A stretch of DNA of 64,000 nucleotides from Tricholoma matsutake (lineage: Eukaryota; Basidiomycota; Agaricomycetes; Agaricales; Tricholomataceae). The notes below the pieces were generated by a model that saw nothing but the letters and a program-made list of their open reading frames with translations, did no database searches and was not told where the DNA came from. The stretch spans positions 5,022,001-5,086,000 of the forward strand of contig AP026545.1 of the NCBI GenBank assembly GCA_026075535.2, written 5' to 3'. Made by a program: the position numbers and the translations under genes. Positions 12,627-22,187 of the stretch are shown one piece after another. How positions within the stretch are numbered: the stretch's first letter is position 1; each line of letters begins with the position of its first letter.

Positions 12627-13741
12627 TCGCTGCGAATAGGAAAATCCTGCTCCTCTACAACTTCCAACTTAATCTCCTCTGCAACTTGATCCTTCGCTTC
12701 CTCAACATCTACAAGTACCAACAAATCTTGCAGGAGTTTGTCTCGTCCCTTGGGGGTGAGCATGCAGATATCCTGACAATGGGGACATGCTCCAGCCCTG
12801 TGTCCAGGTTCCCCACAACGGTAGCAGAGATCCAACTTACGTGCACAGCTGCAGGCTGCATCAACATCCATTGGTACTGGGACATTGACAGCTGGTGTGG
12901 GAGTTTGACGAACAGGAATGGGGTTAGGGTGGGGGAGGCTTCGATTGAAGGTGTGGGGCATATGAGTGGTAGTTGGAGCATGGAATGCAGCATTAAATGC
13001 TGCATTTGTGAGTCGGTTCTCATCACAGAGTGAAGCAGCTTCATACCAAGCAAGGATATCATCGTCCGCTGGGTGCCCTTCCAACATCTGTGCAATCTGG
13101 TCCTGAATTTCTCAGTTGAGCCCCCATCAGAACTTCACCACCACTGGTAACCCACTCCCATATCCTGCCATGTCCACCAAATCCTTGAACTCATCAATAT
13201 AGTCGTCCACGGATCGATGTCCCTGGTGGTAAGCAGATGACTCAAGTTGTGTCACTGCTCGGTGGCGTTCATTGAGGGGGCAGAAGTGGCATATGAACTC
13301 AGCTCGAAAGTCACCCCAAGTGGAGAAAGGTAGAGAACCGAGTTCTTTAGTTTGACGTAGGATACGGTCCACATAGAGATAGGCGTGTTCAGATTTCATG
13401 TATGTGAAGGCCCAATAAATTTTTGCAGCCTCATCGACAAATTGATGCGACTGGAGACTAATGTATAACTCACAGGAATTAAGGAATGCACGTCCCTGCG
13501 CACATGCACCATTAAATTCAGTGGGGGGGGATGGTTTGATCTGGGCACGTTCCTTAGTGGATGCATTTGGCAAAACATTGTTGTTGGGTGCGCTTGGAGT
13601 CGTAAAGGGGGAACTATTGGTCATAGGGTTAGCCTGGAGGGTCCTAACAAAGTTTTCAATCATAGATTTAAGCGAGTTGATTTGCACGCGCATTCCAGAA
13701 ACATCGCTTTCAAGCGCGTTGAAGCGTTCTGATGCATCCAT
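12623..13741 (-). pseudogene. chromovirus gag with CCHC zinc knuckle
   Basis: Read from the ATG at 13741 (MDASERFNAL), this has a short N-terminal coiled coil, then the retrotransposon capsid region (FSTWGDFRAEFICHFCPLN, near 13260-13330) and a CCHC knuckle, CYRCGEPGHRAGAC (near 12785-12825). One frame runs throughout but is broken by TGA at 13127-13129 and 13112-13114, in VVVKF-TGA-WGLN-TGA-EIQDQ. Gag families usually carry arginine after VVKF, which again fits CGA changed to TGA. The gag stop at 12623-12625 overlaps the start of the protease frame in the -1 register. Confidence 0.8.
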
Positions 13742-13907
13742 GTTGCTAGGGAGCACGTTTGGCGAAAATGGCAGCGTAATAAAGGTGAGATTATCTGGAA
13801 TGGTGTGTAGGGACTCTGTGGAGCTTTGGGAAGCATCGTCCAGTCCGTACCTGCCTATCTTGGGCAGCGCGTTCGCAATTTTCGGGCCTTAGGGGAGAGT
13901 TTTCTAC

Positions 13908-14333
13908 TATAAGGGCAACCTAAGCCTCTAGCAAAGGGAAATCAGAAGTTAAAATTATACTACATAATACAGGCATTGGGGACACACCTAGGAAAGGGAA
14001 ATCCGAAGAGAAAACTCTAAGGATCCCCTTGCTGATGCCCAGTATATGTGAAGACAACAAAAATCATATATAACCTAAAAATAGAAAAAGGCGGAGATAG
14101 GCGGATCAAGGCCGCTGAATGACATCATACCAAGGGGTATGTGTTGGAAGGGGTACTCCGCCTCTAAATATAAAAGTGTCAACATGTACAAACATGATAG
14201 CAAGGGAAAATTAGTAATAAAATCTGGAAAAATCATAGAAAATGAAGAATAGAAGGAAATGAGGTGGGGAAAAATATAGGACGAACATAAAAAATAGGAA
14301 AAACACACAGGGCACCCCCCTAGTCCCCTTACA
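13908..14333 (-). repeat. chromovirus 5' LTR
   Basis: This is the second 426-bp LTR, identical in length to 8298-8723 and about 97 percent identical by eye. It should carry the promoter of the element. The right end TTACA abuts the CAGGC half of the target-site duplication. Confidence 0.9.
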
Positions 14334-14338
14334 CAGGC

Positions 14339-16991
14339 CATTATACCAATCATACCTTTGTTCCCTTTTATTGGCAATCATTTGTATCAAAGGCTCGAGC
14401 AGCATGGCGTACTGATTCAGAACATACCCAACATCCAACAGATGATGTGTGCCACAAAAAGTAGCAATGCTTCGAAAACAGCAAAATATAGTAGGATTTT
14501 CCCCTGTGGATGACTACATCTTACGTGCTCCTGAGTTAGAAAATGTTTGTCTATATGACTGGGTATCTCGCTGCCAACGTGTCAAGTCAAAAGTCAATAA
14601 CCAGACTCATGATTCAGTGTCTGATAATGTACCAGACAAAGAGACAGACTCTGAAACTGATGAAAAACATGAAAGAAATATTCACTCACATTCTACATTG
14701 CTCAAATTTTTGCCTGAGCATCCATTTGTAACAACTCATGCCACTCGCTGGTTGGCACCTGATAAAAAACAAATTCCAAATTTTATTGGAGCAACTGTTC
14801 CAAGGCATGACCAAGGAGATCGAGAATATTATTGCAGCTCTATGCTCACATTATTCAAGCCATGGAGAACAGGCCTTGATTTGAAGAAAACTGATAATAC
14901 ATGGAATGATGCTTTTACAGACTTTAAGTTTTCTGATCATCAAAATTCAATTATAGCTAACATGAATATACGGTATGAATGCTTGGATGCTCAAGATGAT
15001 TTTCATGCACAGATGAAGAAAGGATCTGTCTTAATGCCAAGCTGGGCAGAAGAAGACAACACTTTATGAACTGAGCTAGACCAAACAATCAACCAAGATT
15101 GCCTAGATACAGCAGCTTCTGACTCTGTTATTCCAGACATTCATATTTCAAATACATTTGGTAGAGCCCAACTATGAATGCAAGCAATGATGGCCTCTAT
15201 TAGAAGAACACTTACAGATGCTGGATGGACTAATTACAATGCAAATCTATTACCCTCTGGTTTGCAACTAGCACCAAACCCCATATTAGTAAGTAAAAAT
15301 TCAGCTCAATGGAATGCTACAATAATATCAGCACGTGCTCATGTTTTAGAAGAGAGAGCCCAATTTTTGTCTCATGCATTACAGCAAGATAAATATGGGC
15401 ATTCTATAAATGGGACACCAAATGAAGTCAAGATAGTAGATAAGTCTTATTTGGAAAGAAAATGTAAGTCATCTGAATGGCAAGAGGAAATTAACAAAAT
15501 AGCACAGAATTTTGAATTAAATCCAGAACAAAAGAGAGCTTATCAAATAGTGGCAAATAATTGTTGTAATAAAAATGCTGAACAGCTAAAGATGAATCTT
15601 GCTGGTATGGCTGGAACAGGGAAAACCAGAGTGTTGCAAGCACTAATCACATTGTTCAAACAAAAGGGAGAATCCCACTGATTAGTAATTGTTGCTCCAA
15701 CTGGAAGTGCTGCGTCTCTGCTAAATGGTTCGACTTATCACTACATGTTTGCCATAAATACAGAAGGAAGAAAATCATCTGTTGTACAATTAGCACAGGC
15801 AAAAACATGACTCCAAGGGGTAGACTATGTTTTTTTTGATGAAGTTTCTATGCTATCTTGCTGATACTTGTATCACATCAGTGCAAGAATAGCTGAGCTT
15901 ACAAACAATCCTGATACTCCTTTTGGTGGACTGAATATAATTTTTTCTGGAGATTTTGCACAGCTACCACCTCCTATTGGTGGAGAAAATGCATCTTTAT
16001 ATAGTCGGACTATTGGCATCAATGCACAGTCAATTCAAAGCCAAGAGGCAGCTATGGGCAAGGCCTTATGGCACCAAGTAACCACTGTTGTAATTCTATG
16101 GCTGAATTTATGACAGATTGCAAAATCTCATAGAGATTTACAATTTCAAACAGCGTTGCAAAACATGCAGTTTAAGGCATGCACTCAAGCAGATATTGTG
16201 TTTTCGAACACACTTGTGTCAAGTAACATCAAAGGAAGATCACATATATCACAAATTGAATTCAGAAATGTATCAATTATTACAGCACTTAACTCTCAAA
16301 AAGATGAAATAAACAGATTAGGCAGTCTTAGATTTGCAGCAGAAACTGGCCAGCAATTAAGTCATTTTTTGTCTCATGATACCATTCCTTCCAGTGATGA
16401 TGATGAAGCCACCAAATGAGCAACAGGCAACAGGTGACTTGTACAACATATAAACCTAAGAAATGAAATACAGCATGCTTTGTGGAACCAGCCACCATGC
16501 AAAAATACAAAATTAGTGCCTGCTAAACTCTCACTCTGTATAGGCATGCCAATTATGATATGACACAATGCAGCAACAGAACTATGCATGACAAAAGGTC
16601 AGGAAGCAGCTGTTTATGGATGGGAATATAAGAGCCTAGATGGCAACAAACACCTAGAAAATTTATTTCTCAAGCTTGTAAACCCTGCTCAGTCTGTACA
16701 GCTTCAAGATCTACCACTTAATGTAGTGCCTTTGGTTAAAACTACAACTAACACTTCTTGTCAACTCACAGATGACACATCCCTTGTTGTGTCTCGCACT
16801 CAGGTTGAAGCTCTGCCTAACTTTGCTATGACAGACTATGCCTCACAAAGAAAAACATGAGAAAAAAATGTTGTAGATCTTGGAGAAACTAGAACTCATC
16901 ATGTTTATTATACTGCTTTATCACGTGGTACTACTGCCAAAGACACCCTCATTTTGTCAGGTATACACAGCACTAAAATTACTGGGGCCCG
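14339..16991 (+). pseudogene. Helitron Pif1-like helicase block, ten TGA stops in one frame
   Basis: One frame runs from the chromovirus junction to the hAT-like insertion. After an acidic linker it reads WLAPDKKQIPNFIG and EYYCSSMLTLFKPWR, which join Rep to helicase in fungal Helitrons. Helicase motifs follow: Walker A GMAGTGKT (near 15605-15630), VAPTGSAA (near 15690), DYVFFDEVSML (DE box, near 15825-15860), FSGDFAQLPP (near 15945-15975) and ALSRG near 16920. Ten stops occur, all TGA (15067, 15175, 15679, 15808, 15862, 16111, 16417, 16435, 16561, 16858), with no TAA, TAG or frameshift. Several fall at arginine positions of the Pif1/Helitron family, for example ahead of LVIVAPTG and after MLSC. 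Confidence 0.88.
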
Positions 16992-18670
16992 TAGTGTTTT
17001 AAGGTCTGGTTCGGTCCGGTTTTTCGACCCCAAGATGGGCAACCGGCAACTGCAACCAGTTGCAACTGGTGCCCAACTTAGGGCAACTGCAACCGAACCG
17101 ACTAGGACCAGTCCTAGTTGGTTCAGTTGCCCTCAAAAAACCGGTTGCCACTGGTTTTTCCAGCAATTTTCGATACATATTTTAATTTTACTATATATTA
17201 AATACAACTAATTACAACACACCCTGCGAGCAGGTGCTTGCAGCAGTGGGGGGTCATTCAGAGAGCGAAAATAAGAAAATAAGATGAAAGAAAAAGAAAA
17301 CCTAAAAAAACGATGCCACTCTTGTGTTGGCAGCATGGGTAGGGTCATCCCCTGCATTCATTGTCGTTGTGGTTGCCCTGCATTCATTGTTGTTGTCACT
17401 GCCATTCGTTGTCGTGTTGTTGCACCCCCCCTGATGCCACGTCAGCATCCCCACCATTGTTCCCCGTTGTCGTCGTCCCTGTTGTCCATCATCCCTGCAT
17501 TCATCATCCTCCCCATTTGCTGTCCCTGTTATACGTTGTCCCCAGTCGTTCGTGTTCGCATTGTCATTTGATGTCCCCCCGTTCCATCTTTGTGCTGTCG
17601 TTCATTACCCCCACCCATCTGTGTTGTCAGTCAGCACCACCATCACCCCCTACGAGCAGTGGCTTGCAGGTGGGGTGGTGGTGCTATGTGACATGGCATT
17701 TGTGTGGCGTTGTTGTCAAGAAACGGGGCCCGTTGCAGCCCTGCGAGCAGATGCTCACAGCAGCAGCATAGGGCCAGGGAATGGTGATGGAGGGGGTGTA
17801 CTTGGGGGCCACGCAATGTCGTTATCAACAGGAAAAACATAAAAAGAAAAAGAAAGTTAGTTCATAGTAAGAAATGAATCATAAAAAACATACCATATGG
17901 CCCAAACAACATTCGTCATTGTTTGGGCCCATGGGGGTGGTGATGATGACACATCCATGTTGTTGTTGTTGTTGTTGCTGTTGGCATCAGCTGGCGTTGG
18001 CAGTGGCATTGCGTTGTGGGAGCATGGGGTGGTGGGCCCGACGTCGTCATCAAAAGGTTAGAATCTGAAAAGGAAGAGTATTAGTTAGCCAAAAAGAATG
18101 ATTTAAGAATGAAAAAAACATACCTGAGGGCCCAAATGATGACTAGCGTGTTGTCTGGGCCCACTTTCTAGTAATCCAGTGCAGTATTTTGAGGTAGGAG
18201 GTGTAGATGGTAGGGATGATGCAGTGTTGTGGGTCATTCGTGGTTGTGGGAGTTGTTTAGAAAGTGGTGCCACTTTCTTTTTGGGGAGCACAAGCACGAC
18301 CAAATGGTCTGTGTGCAGCCACAGGGTATATAAGGACTCATGAAACAAACTCTTTTTGCCCTGGGTTCACATTGCCCTTTTGTATACCGTAAATATAAGT
18401 ACAAGTAGACTACATTAGTTATATATTTTTCAAATACAGTACATAAATTTACTTAAGTAGTATGGGATATGTAGAACTGTAAGAAGACCGGTTGCAACTG
18501 ATTGCAAGCGGTTTTCAAACGGTTTTCAAGTATTCTGAAATAGAGGCAACCGGCAACCCAACTGCCCCCTGAAACCAAACAACTGCAACCGACGGTTCGG
18601 TTGCATTCGGTTGGGTTCAGTTAGGTTGTGGTTTTTTTTCTGGTCCATTGGACCAGACCTTTAAACACTA
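16992..18670. mobile_element. non-autonomous hAT-like element inserted in the Helitron helicase
   Basis: The ends read TAGTGTTTTAAGGTCTGGT and ACCAGACCTTTAAACACTA, an imperfect terminal inverted repeat resembling those of the two 1.3-kb elements at 51257 and 57594. Flanking sequence is ACTGGGGC on the left (three bases before the end) and ACTTGGGG on the right, an imperfect 8-bp duplication; without the insert the Helitron reads KITG then GASGALRQEF. The interior is GC-rich with repeated CTGCGAGCAG-type blocks and GGCCCAAAC hairpins, which recur at 63480-63700 beside the hAT transposase. I infer a deletion derivative of that hAT family. No transposase frame is present. Confidence 0.75.
17899..17929. 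repeat. hairpin GGCCCAAACAA / TTGTTTGGGCC
   Basis: An 11-nt perfect stem flanks a 9-nt loop. It sits beside an intron-like junction on the minus strand (GGTATGTTTTTTATGATTC). A related weaker hairpin lies near 18130-18170 and a third at 63663-63691. Confidence 0.6.
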
Positions 18671-19849
18671 ACTTGGGGTGCATCAGGTGCTTTACGTCAA
18701 GAATTTAGAGAACAAGAACTGCTTGATACAATCACCACACTACAATATGAGAGCTGCCTTCCTCCTCACATTGCAGAGGCAGACCGACAAAACACTCTAA
18801 TATCTAGTTTCTGTAAATGGAAAGGAGAATTCTTTGTACCATCTACTGTACATCCTGCATTCACATGGAGCAAGGAAGACCCTTATTTGGAGTGGGATCA
18901 TGCAGATATTGAATGGGCCATCATCAAAGCAAAAGAGATAAAAAAGATAGATGAGGAAGCAAATAAAAGACTAAAAAGAAAAGCAGAACATACTAGGCAC
19001 TCTGAAAATCCTACTTATAAAACTATGAAATCTGATAACCACACCAAACAAGTCACACCACACCTGGAGCCTTCAAGAAAGCATGTAGGAATTATATGGG
19101 AAAACAATAGTTGTGCTTACAATGCTGTACTGACCATTCTTTTTAACACTTGGAATTGCAATCCAATTCACTATACAGCAACCTGGCAGCTGATGAGAAA
19201 TACTCAGCTGAACATACTGGTTACAGAGTTCAATCGACTGATTGATAACCCACAACTTTCATTAGACATTGTTAGAGAGAGCATGAGACATCATTTTGCT
19301 GGCTTGTCAGATGCACTGTTCCATTTTGGGCATTATACAAGTGTACACAACCTGTTTCTAACCTTATTAAAAAGTGACTATCCTATCACAAGAACCACAA
19401 GACAATGCATAAATTTGAACCATGCAACCTTCCACGAGTCAACAGTAAACAGCGCAATGATCAGAGTGTCTACACAACCAGATTCCTACAGCTTGCAGAC
19501 TATCATAAATCACTTTCAGAAACTCTTGCCTTCAAGATGCCAGACCTGTAATCAACAGCAAATTCGACTTACAACAGTGGTCTCACACCCTCCATTGTTG
19601 GCATTTGAGTGGCATGTACATGCTCCGACTCTCAACAACACTCTACATATAACTGCTGGAGCAACTTATCATACTTACCATTTATGTGGGATTATATATT
19701 TCTCTCATGGGCACTTCACTAGTCATATCATAGATCAGGATTGTCAAAGATGGTTTCATGATGGTATCTTAACTGGTGTTAATCTCAGAAAGGAATCAAG
19801 GGTAACAACACAACTTCCTCATGCAATACTTGCTATTTACTCCTACTAG
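18671..19849 (+). pseudogene. Helitron C-terminal block with cysteine-peptidase-like domain
   Basis: The frame resumes at GASGALRQEFREQELL, the end of the helicase region, and runs through a basic linker (RLKRKAEHTRH). From about 19075 it reads a domain with a cysteine box (NNSCAYNAVLTILFNTW, near 19105-19160), a CxxC zinc pair (CQTCNQQQ, near 19535) and a histidine box (GHFTSHIID followed by WFHDG, near 19710-19765). This order resembles ubiquitin-specific (C19-like) or other papain-fold peptidases. Similar domains are fused to Helitrons in some lineages, but whether this one cleaves ubiquitin is inference. The block ends at TAG 19847-19849 and, unlike the rest of the Helitron, has no internal stop. 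Confidence 0.65.
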
Positions 19850-19879
19850 TGACAAACATAACCATCAATGAGTAAACAC

Positions 19880-20535
19880 CTCTTCGCGAGAACTCGGACA
19901 TGACATGCGAAGCAATGGCCCTCTAGCACAAGTTGGTCCTTGGTAAGACCCCTCTCTTCTCCAGTTCTGCTAACAAGTCAGCAATGTCATTCTCAGCATG
20001 AGTGATGAGATCTGGAGGGGCCAGTGAACTGAGAAGGGAAGTGATGGGAATCGAGGGAGGCAGAATCTGAAATGTGAAAAATAGTTCGATTATATTTTTC
20101 AGTGCCCATACTCACTATCCTCCCTCCCACTCAGCTGAATGGTACCAAAATTTTACATAGATAGCTTGGAGATAGCTTAGAAAGTCCATATATATTGACA
20201 AAGAAGCATCCATATATAGAAATTTTGTGATCACTCGATGTCCACCTATGGGAGAGTTTGGTCCATTTGGCAGGGAACCGACTCGGTGGACATGAGAAAG
20301 TTATGGGAGGTTATGGGTTATCACAGGTATGGGTTAAGATACAGGCGACTGTAATCTGTGCGAGCTGCCAATAGCATCTCTCGAGGTGATCTTTCTTGAG
20401 ATGCGCTTCGTTCATGTTCCTCGAATTCAAGACACCTAGGCGAAGCAGATGTGACATCGATCCATCTGCTTTGACTTCCTCAATGAAAGTCTCAAGACGC
20501 TGTGCGATGGGATGCCACCGGGTTGGAAAAGACAT
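19880..20535 (-). CDS. hypothetical protein fragment(s), uncertain
   Basis: On the minus strand an exon-like reading starts at ATG 20535 (MSFPTRWHPIAQRLETF) and continues through HLERCYWQLAQITV. After about 220 bp of non-coding sequence, a segment from about 20070 down (following a TTTCACATTTCAG acceptor) reads ILPPSIPITSLLSSLAPPDL and ends at a stop near 19925. The two could be exons of one small gene with a start at 20535. I do not recognise the family. It lies between the Helitron and the divergent G-patch gene, and could equally be a broken gene fragment. Confidence 0.3.
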
Positions 20536-20881
20536 GTTATGTTAAAAAAAACCAAGATTCCGAAACATGTGCCCGCTGAAAGCACTAAATACCAGAGACT
20601 GTCATGCTTCGAAAATGTTTCCTCCGAGGCCTATGTAGTGCAGTGTACCGTCAAGTTCTTTTGACTGACTCGGAGATACAACAGGGATACTCTCAGGCCA
20701 AGTCATAGTTATGGATTGAACTTTTGACAGAATTTGGTAGTGGTAGAAGAGAACAGCTGCATATCGAGCAGGATGTGGAAGGAAGAAACGGCCAGTTATC
20801 GTCGGGGTCCCACTGACCCGTAGTTCCGTTCCCATCATCTGCTCAGCGCTGAGCTTAGATCCATACATACACGCACGCATT

Positions 20882-22036
20882 ATGGCAACAGTGAGCCATA
20901 CTATATATTCTCGATACGACCCTCCGGAGCGCGGAAGTCTCGAACAAAGCGCGGGCCAATCGTCGGACACCCTAGATTTGGATGATACATGGCAGCACGA
21001 GGCGAACCTTGCCTCACGACGCCGACACCGTCCACCTCCGCATTTTATCCCAGCATCGGTACCATCTACAGAATCAGGCCCTACACGGGCCGGTTCTTCA
21101 CATGTACTTGATCACAGTGATGTTTCATTGGGAACTGAGTTGTCAAGTTGGTACCAGTCACTGAGCAGCAGCAGAGATCCAGGCAATAGTACAACTCAAT
21201 CGTCGCGTTCTACCGTCCCAGCTATCACTCGAAATAACTCTTCTCCATCGTTGGGAAAAGCACCGATATCGGAGAAGAAAAACAAAAACAACTGGTTCAT
21301 TATGAAAGCGATACAATCGGAGCCGTCATCCACACACCCATCTCCACCCCCAAGTCTCGCCGACATCCTTGCCCGAGACCCACCGCCGTTACCAACAGAA
21401 GAGAAATACAAGCCTCCTGTCTGGCTCGAATTGGGTCCTTCTAACAAAGGTTTCGCGATGTTACAACGGAGTGGCTGGAATGAGGGGGAAGCACTTGGCC
21501 CTCATGTTATTCGTCGTCCGTCAGAATCGCCTCTTCTTGACAAGAAGGGAAAGCGACGAGAAGACAACGTTACACACGAGGTTCTGGAATTTAAATCAGA
21601 AGAACACGACGACGTGAGTGAACTAAGGGAGGTGGCTGTTATAGACTTGTCGTTGTCGGATTCTGACCCGGACACTGACGACCCCAACCCGAATACTGGA
21701 AATTTTGTCTCTGAAAAAGAACATTCCCCAGAAAACCTACGATCTGCTCACGTGTCGTCTTCGGCGCATGGTGGTACGGCGCTGCTCACTCCTTTAGTAA
21801 CCGTACTGAAATCCGATCGATTGGGAATCGGCCTGAAGGCGAAAACTGTTGGTCCATACAAAGCCTCTAAGAAACGGGTGACGCATAATAGCGTGGCCAT
21901 GGCGGCGCACATCAGAACCACAGAAGCAATTCGGAGACAGAAGAAAGAATATGGTCGCGGGCGAAGGGGTTACGACAAATTAAGAAAGCGTGAAGAGGCG
22001 GAGCGGAAAGCACTTCTAGCCCATATTAAACATTAG
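20882..22036 (+). CDS. G-patch domain protein
   Basis: This is an intronless 384-residue protein. The N-terminal 180 residues are low-complexity and serine/proline-rich. A G-patch-like segment begins near residue 182 (NKGFAMLQRSGWNEGEALG). An acidic linker (DLSLSDSDPDTDD) separates it from a second glycine segment, LKSDRLGIGLKAK (near 308-320), as in G-patch proteins with a split glycine motif. The C-terminus is strongly basic (RRQKKEYGRGRRGYDKLRKREE). G-patch proteins usually bind RNA or activate DEAH-box helicases in splicing or ribosome assembly, so a nuclear role is inferred. The start chosen is the first ATG of the frame. The gene converges on the F-box gene ending at 22188. Confidence 0.75.
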   Translation: MATVSHTIYSRYDPPERGSLEQSAGQSSDTLDLDDTWQHEANLASRRRHRPPPHFIPASVPSTESGPTRAGSSHVLDHSDVSLGTELSSWYQSLSSSRDPGNSTTQSSRSTVPAITRNNSSPSLGKAPISEKKNKNNWFIMKAIQSEPSSTHPSPPPSLADILARDPPPLPTEEKYKPPVWLELGPSNKGFAMLQRSGWNEGEALGPHVIRRPSESPLLDKKGKRREDNVTHEVLEFKSEEHDDVSELREVAVIDLSLSDSDPDTDDPNPNTGNFVSEKEHSPENLRSAHVSSSAHGGTALLTPLVTVLKSDRLGIGLKAKTVGPYKASKKRVTHNSVAMAAHIRTTEAIRRQKKEYGRGRRGYDKLRKREEAERKALLAHIKH

Positions 22037-22187
22037 CAATTGCCATGCCTCAACACAGATCATCTAGAGAGCACAGTTCCGGAATCTAAGTAGAAATACA
22101 CATTATAAAAATTACAAACCGAATGTTGTGGGTATACGATAAAGATGCGGAAGAAAAACATTATTGATCTTGGAAGGTCGTCAAAAG

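Larger units (their letters stand above)
8298..14333 (-). mobile_element. Ty3/Gypsy chromovirus, full-length but degraded
   Basis: A 6,036-bp LTR retrotransposon lies on the minus strand inside the Helitron. Two 426-bp LTRs (8298-8723 and 13908-14333) bound, in transcription order, gag with a zinc knuckle, protease, reverse transcriptase, RNase H, integrase and a C-terminal chromodomain, which is chromovirus order. A purine-rich tract (AGAGAGGGGG on the minus strand, about 8726-8736) sits directly before the 3' LTR as a polypurine tract should. On the minus strand the LTRs begin TGTAAGG and end CCTTATA. No tRNA-complementary primer-binding site was recognised after the 5' LTR. TGA codons interrupt gag and pol, so the copy is defective. 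Confidence 0.9.
8293..14338. repeat. 5-bp target-site duplication of the chromovirus (CAGAC / CAGGC)
   Basis: CAGAC at 8293-8297 and CAGGC at 14334-14338 flank the two LTR ends. They differ by one G/A transition. Removing the element plus one copy rejoins the Helitron frame (GNP before, HYTNHTF after), which supports these as the target-site duplication. Confidence 0.7.
4735..19849 (+). mobile_element. Helitron, split by a chromovirus and a hAT-like insertion
   Basis: Three collinear coding blocks on the plus strand form one agaric-type Helitron: a Rep block (to 8297), a Pif1-like helicase block (14339-16991) and a C-terminal block (18671-19849). The chromovirus at 8298-14333 and the hAT-like element at 16992-18670 separate them, and joining the flanks restores the reading sense at both junctions. 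The true 5' end (Helitrons start with TC) was not found. The 3' side could end at CTAG 19846-19849, which coincides with the stop codon and is followed by T, but I see no convincing hairpin just upstream, so the terminus is tentative. The element is inactive: it carries many TGA stops and at least three frameshifts. Confidence 0.8.

Noticed and set aside
4735..16991. TGA reassigned to arginine or read through, rather than stop
   Set aside because: Host genes in the same window (for example the phosphate carrier neighbours, CDC37 and ABM genes) use TGA or other stops normally and keep CGA codons; C-to-T at CpG explains the pattern more simply, and frameshifts also show these elements are dead.
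19900..19930. Helitron 3' end at CTCTAG with a CTTCGC/GCGAAG stem upstream
   Set aside because: The stem has a 19-nt loop and the next base is C, not the T expected at Helitron sites; CTAG at 19846 followed by T is at least as good.
20602..20970. 122-residue minus-strand open frame opposite the G-patch gene start
   Set aside because: No domain, and it overlaps the plus-strand start region of a much better gene; probably a shadow or UTR frame.
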